Source: Cordia subcordata
Taxonomy: Eukaryota > Streptophyta > Magnoliopsida > Boraginales > Cordiaceae
Assembly: GCA_028554755.1 (NCBI GenBank)
Contig: JAPTOF010000007.1
Span: 2,016,001 to 2,080,000 of the forward strand
Length of the DNA stretch: 64,000 nt
Direction: 5' to 3'
The stretch's first letter is position 1. Each line of letters opens with the position of its first letter. Positions 11,315-21,600 of the stretch are shown piece after piece. Below the pieces are notes generated by a model that was not told the DNA's origin, did not search any database, and was given only the letters and a program-made list of their open reading frames with translations. The translations under genes and the position numbers were made by a program.

Positions 11315-11544
11315 CGTTATCAATGGAGGTCGAGCCATGGGTGGAGCAAACGATGGCGAGTAGTATTGCTGCGGGTGGGACGCTGATTTTTGGCGTGAAG
11401 TTTTCTTCTCGTGTGGATCCATTGATGGGAAGAACACATTCCGCAGATTATTACTGCAGAGGCGTAGAAGTTGGGTTTTCTGGTAATGGAATACTGGCCA
11501 CGTGATTGATGGGTTAAAAATGTGCAAGGTCAAAGTGAGTCGAT
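11315..11544 (+). pseudogene. LEA_2 array copy C, exon-2 remnant
   Basis: Only exon 2 survives, beginning inside the exon at CGTTATCAATGGAGG. The reading matches LSMEVEPWVEQ...SADYYCRGVEVGFSGNG and then loses one base relative to the other copies (GGTAATGGAATACTGGCC against GGTAATGGGAGTGCTGGCC). The frame shifts and stops at TGA 11503-11505. The later GGGTTAAAAATGTGCAAGG also carries changes. It has no exon 1, start codon or acceptor site. Its upstream promoter module is still recognisable at 10421-10606. It is the counterpart of copy E in the other duplicated block. Confidence 0.85.
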
Positions 11545-11583
11545 GAATAAGATTTCATTTCGTAATCACTCAAAAATACTAAG

Positions 11584-12592
11584 AGCATGCTTGAAAAGCC
11601 AACTTGTAATTGAATTTTGGTGTAATTGGGACACCAAAATTACTCAATTAGGTGTATTTGTCTAACTAAGCAATTACTTTATCAGAGAAAAATTGAATGT
11701 AATTGTATCTCCTCAATTACACTCCCTAATTGTTATAGGGAATGTGTGAATTGGTGGAAGGAATTACATTGTGTAATTACTCTCCAACAACTTATTCTTT
11801 TATTCTTTTTATATTTGACATGCTTCATTATAAAATAAACATAAATAATAAAAATAAATAAATTTAAATAAAATTAAAATAAAATTATTAAATAAATGAA
11901 TCTAAATATATAAATATGAAATACAAAATATAAATATAAATAAATATTTTTTAGAAATATTTATGTTATTTAATTTTAATAGTTTTGTTTATTATAATTA
12001 AATATTTTTATATTTTTATAAATAATATTTAAATTTGAAAATTTTAGTAGTAGATAATTTTTAGTTTCATATATTTATATTTATAATTCGTACTCCCTCC
12101 ATCTCATTTGCTCACTCGTTTAAGGTTTTTACACCCAGAACAATAAAGCTAATTAATAGCCTTATTTTTGGATAAATTTGCAACAACTTGACAAAGATAC
12201 CCTTTTCTTTTTCATTTTTTTGTCTTATCTAATATTAATGAGATTTAGTTGAGAATAAAATAAGAGTAAATCTTTAAAAAAAATTATTACTTTCTTGAAC
12301 TTCGCAAAGTGACAAATATTTGAGACAAAAAAAAAAACTCTCTAAAACGACTGATATTGTGAGATGGAGGGAGTATATTTTTTAATTAATCATATTTATT
12401 TTTATAATAAATAATATTTTTATTTTAAATATTTTTAATAAATTACATCTTTACATATATGTTAGCATTAATATAAATTTTAAAAATAAATATCTAAATT
12501 ATTTAACTGTATAATTACCAAGTGTGTTACCAAACATGTTATACAAAATTAAGGTGTAATTATACTTTGGTAGTCAAACATGCCATGTGATT
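11584..12592. mobile_element. Large AT-rich MITE with GCATGYTTGA ends
   Basis: The left end reads GCATGCTTGAAAAGCCAAC with a nearby GGTGTAATTGG. The right end reads TTGGTAGTCAAACATGCCATG with GGTGTAATTATA, so the ends are inverted. The interior is very AT-rich and non-coding. A Stowaway element is nested in it at 12093-12373. An inverted copy of its left arm occurs at about 14640-15060. Confidence 0.5.
12093..12373. mobile_element. Stowaway MITE (Tc1/mariner type), nested
   Basis: The 281-bp element begins CTCCCTCCATCTCATTTG and ends GAGATGGAGGGAG, clear terminal inverted repeats of the plant Stowaway type. TA dinucleotides at 12091-12092 and 12374-12375 form the expected target duplication. 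It carries no coding sequence and depends on mariner-like transposase in trans. It is inserted inside the larger MITE at 11584-12592. Confidence 0.9.
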
Positions 12593-14539
12593 TGCATTCC
12601 TGTGTAATTACTAGCTAGTGTAATAATTACACTACCTAATAATTACACTGTGGTGTCCATATTGGCCCTAATAATTGGAAGAGTGTATTGATCCTACCGT
12701 TCTTTTGAATGGATATGCGTCAATCTACATGTTTCCAACTCGATATATTGATTGTTCTAGCATTTTTTGTTCGTAATGTTAGAAGAGGATCGTGATCTTG
12801 TCTCTTTTTATTAATGGTCTTTTTTCAAAAATAGCATGCTTTTGGAAACTTCTTTCAAAAGCAGTCTAATTTTTAAATGTTTTTAAAAAATAATGCTTTC
12901 ATGTTTCTAAAACCCGAATTAGCTCGGCATTTAACGAACGTCCGGGCTAGTTAGAGGGCGTGAGCTCCATTTCTTGAAATCGGGTTTTTAACCCTAGACG
13001 TATTCTAGAAAGCTAATATGGTTTTCGAAAACTAAAATTCGGGTTCCCAAAAGATGATTTGGTTTTCGAAGCACAAGTGTCAGAGGCAGTCAACGACGCG
13101 TGACAACACAACCTAAATTCGGCTTTTCAAATTTCAAATTAGATTTTCAAAACCGATTTAAGCCAGACTTTACATTCCCTGCAAATGATGTGACTTGGTG
13201 GCAGCAATATTCAAAAAAGACCTTGCTAAATGAACAAAAAATACTTGGCCAAAGATGGCCAAAATGCTTTTGAAGGAAATAAATAGACTTCTATCCTTCA
13301 AACTAAATTTGTCTTGAAATTGTCTGTTACACAACACTCAATAAAAAAAAACATAAAAGGATAAACATAATTATTACATCACATTCTTCAAATAACACAT
13401 TTATAACAAGAATCAAGGAAAGAATCTTTAATGCTAAAATAATTAAAAGAAACACACACACTATTAGCAAAAAAAAAAAACAGTCTAACCATCACTCATT
13501 GGCTAAGATTCTACTTTTTCTTTTTTCTTTAATCTCAGAACTGCTCAAATTAATGCTAAGAGTAGATGAAAAATTCTATTTATAGCACAAAATTAAACAT
13601 ATAATAAAGATAGTACAAATTAGAAATCACTACAAATTTCACAATTGGTGCTAAATATTTGTTTATTTTATAATTGATATGAACACTTAATTTAGTTTTT
13701 ATTTTATTTAACATCTTTTGGTTATTGAAATTGAATCTAAATAGTAAAATGATAATATTTTTTTTCCTTTAAATATTGATTTAGCATTCCTAAGGGCTAG
13801 AAGAAAAAGAAATGGTGCAATTACCTTTAACTTATCAAAAAGTAAGACTATTACTATGATGTCATTATCTTTTAATTGCATACATTAGTAGTTAACCCTG
13901 TGAAGGATTATGTTGTTGGAACTTGAGAAAAGATGAACAATTATTTAGGGTAACGTTAATGTGAAGAATGCGTTATCTTTTGATTACATATGCATAAAAT
14001 TATTTTATTTTGAGAAGATTTTATTAATTAAAATAAGAAATTATTTTATTTTGAAAAGAGATCATTAATTTCTTAACAACAAAAAATTATAATAACACCC
14101 ATAGAATGAAGAAGCAACCAGTTACCCAAGCATTAAGAAGATTATAAAGCAAATGAAAAAAGAAAAATTATGGGATGCCACACAATCATTATAATGGATA
14201 GAGAGATTTGAATGATGCTATAGGTGTAACATATTTTTAATTTTATATTTTGTGTGATTTAGATAATCATATAGTTAAATATCAATTAGTTTTATTACGA
14301 AAAATTATCAATTTTGTTGAAAGTGTAATTTTCAATTTAAATATTTATAAAATATATAAATAAAAAGGTTATAGATTATTATTTAGACATGCATGTGTAT
14401 TTATACTTTGTTGGCTAAGCTTAGTCTAAAATTGAAATCAGGGGCTGGTATATTTAAGTTTATTTATGTCAAGCCAGATCCATTATTATCAATACATGAT
14501 ACATAATTTCTTTTCTCTGATCACCCCCAAATCCAATCT
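12593..14539. other. Repeat-derived spacer between copies C and D
   Basis: At 12720-12800 the words GATATATTGATTGTTCTAGCATTTTTTGTTC match the 3' flank of other array copies, so this is the displaced 3' flank of copy C. The part 12840-13290 is a degenerate repeat with many TTTTCGAAA and CGGGTTTT words resembling 29460-30245. The remainder is AT-rich and shows no gene. Confidence 0.45.
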
Positions 14540-14635
14540 CCTGTCTCCTATGAAATTTGTGTCTAGGACCTCACTATTTGGAAAGTAGTTTTAACCATTT
14601 GAGCTATTTCCTCATCCCTATGTGACAAAATAACT
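14540..14635 (-). mobile_element. SINE-like fragment, reverse orientation
   Basis: Read on the - strand, GATGAGGAAATAGCTCAAATGGTTAAAACTAC resembles a tRNA-derived A-box region and is followed by GAGGTCCTAGACACAAATTTC, resembling a worn B box. Similar antisense patches occur at 33770-33835 and 41160-41255. No clean 3' tail or target duplication was found. Confidence 0.35.
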
Positions 14636-14639
14636 TAGT

Positions 14640-15060
14640 GTTACTATAAGTTACAATATTATATGAATTATAAATGTAAGTATATGAAACTACAAATTAT
14701 TTGGTGCTAATATTTTTAAATTTAAATATTATAAATCAAAAAGATAATAATATTTAATTATAATAAACAACACTACTAAAACTAAATAACTTTTATATTT
14801 TAAAAAAATATTTAAATTTATATATGTTATTTTTCATTTATTTCATATATTTATTTATTTATTTATTTAATACTTTTTATCTTAATTTTATAATTTATTC
14901 AATTATTATTTATATTTATTTTGTAGTAAAGCATGTCAAATATAAAAAGAATAAAAGAGTATGAATAGTTGTTAGAGAGTAATTACACTGTGTAATTACA
15001 CCAATTTACACTTCTCCCATCAGCATTAGAGAGTGCAATTAAGGAGGTTCAATTACACCC
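14640..15060 (-). repeat. Inverted copy of the left arm of the 11.6 kb MITE
   Basis: AGTAAAGCATGTCAAATATAAAAAG, then AATTACACTGTGTAATTAC, are reverse complements of sequence at 11760-11830. Together with 11584-11890 it makes a long inverted repeat with a spacer of almost 3 kb. Confidence 0.6.
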
Positions 15061-15714
15061 AATTCATCTCTGATCTTGGAGGTATTACATAGAAATTCCG
15101 TTATTAGTATTACCAAGACACTCCAAGTCAAAGTTGATTGAACATGAAAATTGTTGAGTATTTGTTGACTCACAATGAGCAATATGTTTTCATATATGCT
15201 AAAATTATTACATACTCATGCTTGTGAAAACTCATTGTTGTTGTTATCTCCCCAAAGCATGGCAATTTATTACTCGACAAATGAATGATATGAATTGTTT
15301 GAGTAAGGGAAAATTATATTGAAAGTGATTGAGCCTAGCATATAATGTTGAATCCATTTATAAACTCCCCAAGAAATATAAGAAAATGCTCATCAAGTTT
15401 CTCAAGTAAAAACTTGGCAAGTTCATCTTAATTGATATCATGTATAATGATATTTGAGAAACTACAAGATTGGTACGTAAATTCAATGATTTCTTGATAT
15501 GTTTAAATGAGAGGGAGACAAATACGTGATGTGGTCTTTTTCTTTTAGCGTAGGTTTTGTCCCATTGGGTTTTTTTTTATATGGTTTTTAATGAGTCAGT
15601 ATGAAGCATATAACAAGATATGGTACCCTTTTTCCTTCACTAGGATTTTTTTCTATTTCTTCCTAGTAAAGTTTTAACGAAACATATTCTTAAGAGATGA
15701 ATATCTAAGGGGAG
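15061..15714 (+). mobile_element. 3' end of a copia retrotransposon, internal region
   Basis: The stretch GAGGGAGACAAATACGTG ... GTTTTGTCCCATTGGG ... TTTTTAATGAGTCAG ... CCTAGTAAAGTTTTAACGA is typical of the non-coding 3' end of plant copia elements. It ends in a polypurine tract AAGGGGAG directly before the LTR. The upstream part (15061-15500) contains no clear open pol domain, so the element is 5' truncated and decayed. Confidence 0.6.
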
Positions 15715-16154
15715 TGTTATAAAATTATTAGTTATTGTGGATATTCATGTTAAGGCTTGTTTATTGTTATTTAAACTCTATATATAATTCATGACTATCT
15801 GAACTCTTATGAGATAGAGTTGGATAAGATTAGGTATTTTATCTCAATGTAAATTCTAATTCTATGTAACTACTTTTGTATTGCTTCTATAAATAGAGGC
15901 TTCTACATTATCAACTTATACTATCTATCAAGTAAGAAGTAATAAAATATTTTTCCATCTTCTTTCTTTTATATTTTCTCTCTTTTCTTGTTATTTATAT
16001 TCTCTTTATTTCTTTTGCTTATCTATTTTCTGTTTTCTTGTTATTTATATTCTCTTTATTTCTTTTGCTTATCTATTTTCTGTTTTCTTGTTATTTATAT
16101 TCTTTTTATTTCTTTTGTTTATCTATTTTTTATTTTATAGTTATTTTTATAACA
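15715..16154 (+). mobile_element. 3' LTR of the copia element with internal 50-bp repeats
   Basis: The LTR runs from TGTTATAAAATTATTAG to TTTTTATAACA (about 440 bp, inverted TGTTATAA/TTATAACA ends) and follows a polypurine tract. It holds a promoter-like segment (TTGCTTCTATAAATAGAGGC near 15881) and an AATAAAATA near 15940. A 50-bp unit with TTTCTTGTTATTTATATTC is repeated three times at about 15983-16132. It lies immediately upstream of copy D. Confidence 0.7.
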
Positions 16155-16237
16155 TTTTCTATTTTTTTCTAAAAATTATATAAAAAAAACATTTTTGAAA
16201 AGTCAATTTTTTCTAAACGTTACACCAAACTCTAAAA

Positions 16238-16434
16238 CAGTCCATAATTCAGGTGATCGTATCTCCTTTTAAAAAGTTCGACGCTAACTATTCCATCAGG
16301 TTCGAAAACTTAAATTTCAGCCTGTGATTTTCGTAAAAGAATCACAAATTCTACATTTTTTATTTAAAAAAAAAAAAGAAATACCCAATTTTTTTTTAAA
16401 AAAAAAAAATCTGCTTCTCTTAACTGCCTTGATC
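16238..16434 (+). promoter_or_regulatory. Promoter module of copy D, G-box mutated
   Basis: Very close to the copy B module (TTAAATTTCAGCCTGTGATTTTCG and more), but the G-box position reads CAGGTG at 16250-16255. Only 84 bp separate the upstream LTR end from this module. Confidence 0.5.
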
Positions 16435-17796
16435 ATCGTCCGGCTTAGTGAAAAGCAAAGAGAAAGGCTAGGACTATGTGTTTTTATTCTGTGCTTTTTG
16501 TTTTTCGGATACTGGATTGCACGTTTTTTCACAGGCGCGATTTACACCTCCCCACAAGTTTGTTTGTTATCATTGGACGTCTCTTTCTCCATCACGAATA
16601 AACAACCAAATGTTGCATGGTTTTGCCCGGGTTTCAACGTCAGAAACCCGAACGGTCGGGTGGATTTCACCTTCAACCAAACGACGGCGGTGGTTTACTA
16701 CGACGGCGACCAAGACAAGCCTCTCGCCAGTGTGCTGGTCAAGTCCTTCGAGTTAGATTCTAAAACCAACACATATGTCAAGGTCAGTGGCGAAGTGACT
16801 ATATCATAGGGTGCCTATGCATCCTTGGTATTAATTATTTTTGTTGTAACGAGATAGTAATTTATGTTTCCATGATTGTGATGATAGTACTATTATTATT
16901 ATTTTTAGTTTGTTAACTAAGAAAATAAAAAATAAATTTAGAACCAAAAAGATATAGATCTGTAAGTTACAATATGAAGTCATGTACTATAATGAAATAT
17001 CATTTGATTTACAATTAGAGAGTAACCTGTGCGTTGCAGGGGAGAAATATATATTTTAATATTTTTTGTTCATTGTTGATAGCTCATATAGTATATGGAA
17101 CAATGAATATAAATATATTTTGAAAATCTTAAGATTTTCAATATTAGTAATATTTTTAATGAGAGATCTGTATTAATTGAATACAATAGTTTAATTAGAA
17201 GTGAAATTGGAAAATGCATTCACATCTATAAAAATGGCATATGCATTCTCTATTGACAGAAAAGATATACATTCTACTTTGTGTAATACATAAATTGGGA
17301 ATAAATTTATTAAATGAGAAAATTATTTTGACGAATGAAATTATTAATAATAAAGTAATGAGTTGGATTAGTTAGATAACTTACACTAGCATAACTTAGA
17401 AGTCACGTATATAGATGACTATAATTATTTATTTATATATTTTTGGTGAATATTAAAATGTCATTGTTATTGTTTAATTACTATATATTTTTACAATTAA
17501 ATTTATATATAAATGTGCCCCGTTGACCACGGGTTTTGGCTCTGCCACAGGTGAATGTGGATGCGTTATCAACGGAGATGGAGCCATGGGTGGAGCAAAG
17601 AATTGTGAGTAGTGTTGCTGCGGGTGGAAATCTTATTTTTAACGTGAAGTTTTCTTCTCGTGTGAAGGCATCTATAGAAAAATCATATTATGCAGATTAC
17701 CATTGCAGAGGTGTAGAGGTTGGGTTTTCTGGTAATGGGAGTGCTGGCCACATGATTGGTGGGCCAAAGGGGTGCAAGGTCGAAGCTAGTTGGTGA
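16435..17796 (+). pseudogene. LEA_2 array copy D, start codon lost
   Basis: Exons 16435-16782 and 17551-17796 are both open, with AAG|GTCAGT and GCCACAG|GTGAAT junctions, and match copy B codon for codon in length (116 + 81 codons). The residue corresponding to the initiator is ATC at 16435-16437, where copies A, B and E have ATG. No in-frame ATG precedes it before stops and exon 1 contains no Met, so normal translation would fail. The transmembrane segment (CVFILCFLFFGYW) and the LEA_2-like region AWFCPGFNVRNPNG are intact. It may be a very young pseudogene, use a non-AUG start, or have an unseen upstream exon. Confidence 0.7.
16787..17548. mobile_element. Transposon-like intron of copy D
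   Basis: The intron has GTGGCGAAGTGA beside the donor and TGGCTCTGCCAC beside the acceptor AG, flanked by AGGTCA (16781-16786) and AGGTGA (17549-17554). The interior resembles the copy B intron, including a second insertion with ACCTGTGCGTTGCAGGGG near 17024. Confidence 0.5.
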
Positions 17797-18947
17797 ATAA
17801 GATTTCACCTCGTAATTACTCGAAAATATTAATAATTAGAAGAGAGGGTTCTGATCCTACTATTTTATTGAACCTACTATTTTATTGAACGTAATGCGGT
17901 GAATGTATATATCTTAGTTGTTCTAGCATTTTTTGTTCATAATTCTCTTCTTATATCTTATTTTTTCCTCTCTAAAGACTTTTCTTTCTGTCTACTTATC
18001 CATGGCACATTGGCCCATGCATGGCCAAAGCTACCATTCTTTTCTTTATTTATTTATTTATTTATCGTAATTTTTGTTTGTTATGTTTTCAATTATATAG
18101 CTGGTGTTTTATTCCCTTTTTTGTGTAAAAATTCCGGTCGGAGACCTTTGAAGTCCCACCATTGCCCAAAATTTCGTCCGCCACCTATTTTCCTTTACTA
18201 ACTATGCTTATTGACATGTTTGTCCTCATGCCAAATGTGAGTTAGGTTGAATTACCTAGACAATTATGTTAGGTTCCTTTTTATTTGTTTGAATTTATAA
18301 TACCTATGCGATTATGTTAAGTTCTCTTTTATTCGTTTGGATTTATAATTTTTTGTAACGGTTTAATTTGCTTGTTCATAATTTGATCATTTTGTAATGT
18401 TACATGAAATATTTTGTTATTGGAGAGAGAGAAACTAATAATTGTTACATAGGACAAAATTTTCAAGAACAGACTAACAAACAACAAAATAAATACCATT
18501 AATAAAGAAGATAGTGTTATAAAATTGTCAACTGAAACAATTGGATAGTGTTATTTGCAAAAACAATTGGATGTCATGCTGCAAAATGACTGAATTCGAA
18601 AGAAATAGGAGGGGTTGAAGTTAGGAAAATAGGCGTTGGGGTCGGTTTTTAATCCATTGAAACATGGTTTGCAGAGTTTGTCACTCGAAAATGAGTTGCT
18701 CTGTCCATTTTGTCCCTTAAAAATGAGATGTTTTACTCTATCCATTTTGTCCCTTAAAAATGAGATGTGTTTACGCGTCACGTACTTTTGACACGTTAAA
18801 AAGCTAACAAAAATAATGGCTTGAAGGACAAACGGCATCCTGCTTATCAAAGTAAAGGGACTAAACGATTTATTTTCAAAATTAACCCCATTTTTTTTTT
18901 TTTTGTAATATCAATTCCAACGAGTCCTTGAAAACCAAATATAATAG
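17797..18947. repeat. 3' flank of copy D, counterpart of 9648-10420
   Basis: Includes the paired block ATGAGTTGCTCTGTCCATTTTG..., with CCATTTTGTCCCTTAAAAATGAGATG tandemly repeated at about 18703-18770. Matching sequence after copy B ends at the promoter module of C; here it ends at the promoter module of E. No gene is present. Confidence 0.65.
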
Positions 18948-19137
18948 TCCATAATTCACTTGATAACTCCTTTTCTTACAGTGTTCTACGCTAACTAGAA
19001 GTACTACAGCAAGCAAATATTCGAAACTTATTATTTAGCCTTGTGATTGGATAGATATACATAAGATCTATCATCGAGGTGATGAGTTGCAGAATTCTCA
19101 GAAGCTTTCAGGCACCCAATTGTATATTTCTGGAAAG
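18948..19137 (+). promoter_or_regulatory. Promoter module of copy E, G-box mutated
   Basis: Reads AGTCCATAATTCACTTGATAAC, identical over this stretch to copy C. CACTTG replaces the G-box at 18957-18962. The module continues to the expected start codon. Confidence 0.5.
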
Positions 19138-19669
19138 ATGATCCGCCTTAATTAAAACCCAAAAAAAAAAAAAAAAAAAGAAGGCTAGCTTTACGTGCTT
19201 TGATTCCATGCTAACACGTACAATCAAGTTCAGTGGCGGAGCCACACATATCCCGGGGTGCACAGGCACCCTGGGCTTCGTTAAAAAAAAAAAAATAGTG
19301 TTTTTATACTATTTTTGTCGTAATGGAATATTAATTTATTTAAAGTTCATCACTTCGTGATAAAAATGGACCCCTCATCACAAATATGTCCGATAACCTC
19401 GGGTCTTGGCTCTGCCACAGGTGAACGTTGACGCGTTACCAATGGAGGTGGAGCTATGGGTGGAGCAATGGATGGTGAACAGTGTTGCTGAGGGTGGGAC
19501 GCTGATTTTTGACGTGAAGTTTTCTTCTCGTGTGGATCCATTCCTTGGAAGAACACATTCTGCAGATTATTATTGCAGAGGTGTAAAAGTTGGGTTTTCT
19601 GGTAATGGGAGTACTGGCTACATGATTGGTGGGTCAAAGAAGTGCAAGGTCAAAGCGATCGATGAATAA
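19138..19669 (+). pseudogene. LEA_2 array copy E, collapsed exon 1
   Basis: The start region ATGATCCGCCTTAATTAA at 19138 matches the other copies but reaches a stop at codon 6. An A-run follows, then a short homologous piece (AAGGCTAGCTTTACGTGC), then ACACGTACAATCAAG, the end of exon 1. About 250 bp of exon 1, coding for most of the LEA_2 domain, are missing. The donor site has changed from AAG|GT to AAG|TT (19228-19230). Exon 2 (19421-19669) is still open over 82 codons with SADYYCRGVKVGFSGNGS and GGSKKCKVK. It is a clear pseudogene whose second exon has decayed little. Confidence 0.85.
19233..19418. mobile_element. Shortest copy of the intron transposon-like element
   Basis: At 186 bp this is the most compact copy: GTGGCGGAGCCA (19233-19244) at the left and TGGCTCTGCCAC (19407-19418) at the right. 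Just inside the left end is a stem CCCGGGGTGCACAGGCACC. It is flanked by AGTTCA and AGGTGA. It may approximate the element before later insertions lengthened the introns of A, B and D. Confidence 0.6.
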
Positions 19670-20960
19670 GATTTCACATCGTAAATTACTCAAAAACATT
19701 AAAATTAGAAGAGGGTTCAGAACCTACGTACCGTTTTGTTCAATGCGATGCGTCAATGTACATGTTTCTAAATGGATATGTTGATTATTCTAGCATTTTA
19801 GTTTTTACCCTAGTATTAGAAGAGAATTCTATCTTATCTACCTCACTGATTATGCATCGTGACATGTTCATTGGTAAGTTAAATAGGTGGTGGATTGAGT
19901 TGTAATATTAGGTTCTCTTTTATTTGTTTGGATTTCGTACCACTTTTAACCATTAGGTTTGCTATTTATAAAAACTTTTATCAGTTTGTATTGTTTATGT
20001 GAAATATTTTATTATTATGAGGAACAAAAAAAAGAGTGCAACTAATGAATGTTACATATTACAAATTTTTCAATAACGGACTAACAAACAAATAAATACC
20101 ATTAATTGACAAGATAGTGCTGTAAAATTATCAAATTATGGATACTTCTTTTTAAATTAATTAGCATGATACCCGTGTGATGTACAGATTTTGATATTAT
20201 TAAATTTTACGATTAATAATATTATACATTGTACTTTGGATCCATCAATTAATATATTTGAATTGATACTTTTCTTGTTAAGATAAACTATTGTGATGTA
20301 TACAAATGAGTGACAAACTAATAAAAGTACTGATAGTTGATGATCGGCATTTAAGATGTTTTTAGTAAAATACTTAAACCCATAATTTAAATTCTGAGTA
20401 ATAAAAAAAATATATATTCGTAATATAATCCCATTTTTGCACTGTATATAGTTTAAATAAAAATGTTACATTACAAATTTTGTGATTCATAATCATTTGT
20501 AGTTGAATCATATTTATTTGAAAGTTTTAATATTTAATGGATAAATCATAATATATAATAAATACACAAAATAAGAAATTAATTTTGACAATTTCATTCT
20601 AGTGTCTAATTTGTAATCAATAGATCTTTAACATCAATTTATCATTATCAATTTTTATTAAAATGTAACTTAAAAAAGAATATTTATGCTTTAAAGATAA
20701 ATTATATATATCAAGAAAAGCAATAAAAATACGTGGTTTTCTACCCGTGATATGCATAAAATTATATATTAGTGTTATCTTTTTCAATTTAAATATATAA
20801 ATATTAAATTGAATTTTGCAAGCTTCAATTTTATAAAGAGAAAACAATAGGAATCATCAAATTTTCTTATATTCAAAAATTTCTCCTCATGTTACATGAG
20901 TCTCGAGGGGTTCTTGTTAAGATATAGATTATTAGTTATAACATATTAAAATAAATTTGT
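19670..20960. other. 3' flank of copy E and AT-rich spacer
   Basis: The first 350 bp repeat the 3' flank words of the array (GATTATTCTAGCATTTTAG, TTTATTTGTTTGGATTTCG). After about 20150 the DNA is very AT-rich, with ACCCGTGTGATGTACA near 20171 and ACCCGTGATATGCA near 20743, worn copies of a near-palindrome. No gene is visible. Confidence 0.45.
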
Positions 20961-21600
20961 TTTTCATCCATATATGATTCAATTAATGTATGTCAATTTA
21001 AAATCATCATCAAGGTCTACTTTTTAAAAAAATATAAATATTAATATATTAACACATTCATCCTGATCCTTTCATTAATATCCGATTCAATTAATGTATG
21101 TGAATTTAAAATCATGATCAAGGTTTGCTTTTAAAAAAAATAATATTAATATATTAACACATTCATCTATATCCTTTCACCAGTGTCACACCCGTGCGAT
21201 GCACGGAAAGCGGCATATGTGATTGGATATATTAAAACTATAGAGTTTTTGTATCTTATTAAATAGTTATTGAAACGATTATATACTATGGAATTAATAA
21301 AATAATAATAATATATAAAGAAAGAGCATAATATTAATTAAATTAAAATGTTTAATATAGGAAAGCAACTGAATAAATGATAGAACACAAAAAATGACCA
21401 AAGAATAGGCATATTTAATTGATAAGTAATTATGGAAAGCTTGTCATATAGAGCACCACTTGGCAGTATGAAATTACAATTTATTTTGCTTTATTATATA
21501 GTACAGATTAACATTTGATTCAATTAATGTATGTGAATTTAAAATCATCATCAAGTTTTTTAAATATAAGAAGTAATATTTATATATCAAATAAATTTGC
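20961..21600. repeat. Repeats with GATTCAATTAATGTATGTGAATTT
   Basis: A unit GATTCAATTAATGTATGT followed by AATTTAAAATCATCATCAAG occurs at about 20977, 21082 and 21518, the first two about 105 bp apart. Between them a near-palindrome CCCGTGCGATGCACGG sits at 21191-21206. Confidence 0.6.

Noticed and set aside
16324..16434. In-frame 5' extension of copy D exon 1
   Set aside because: It contains no ATG, reads through poly-A/T DNA as Lys and Leu runs, and the same DNA is untranslated promoter in copy B.
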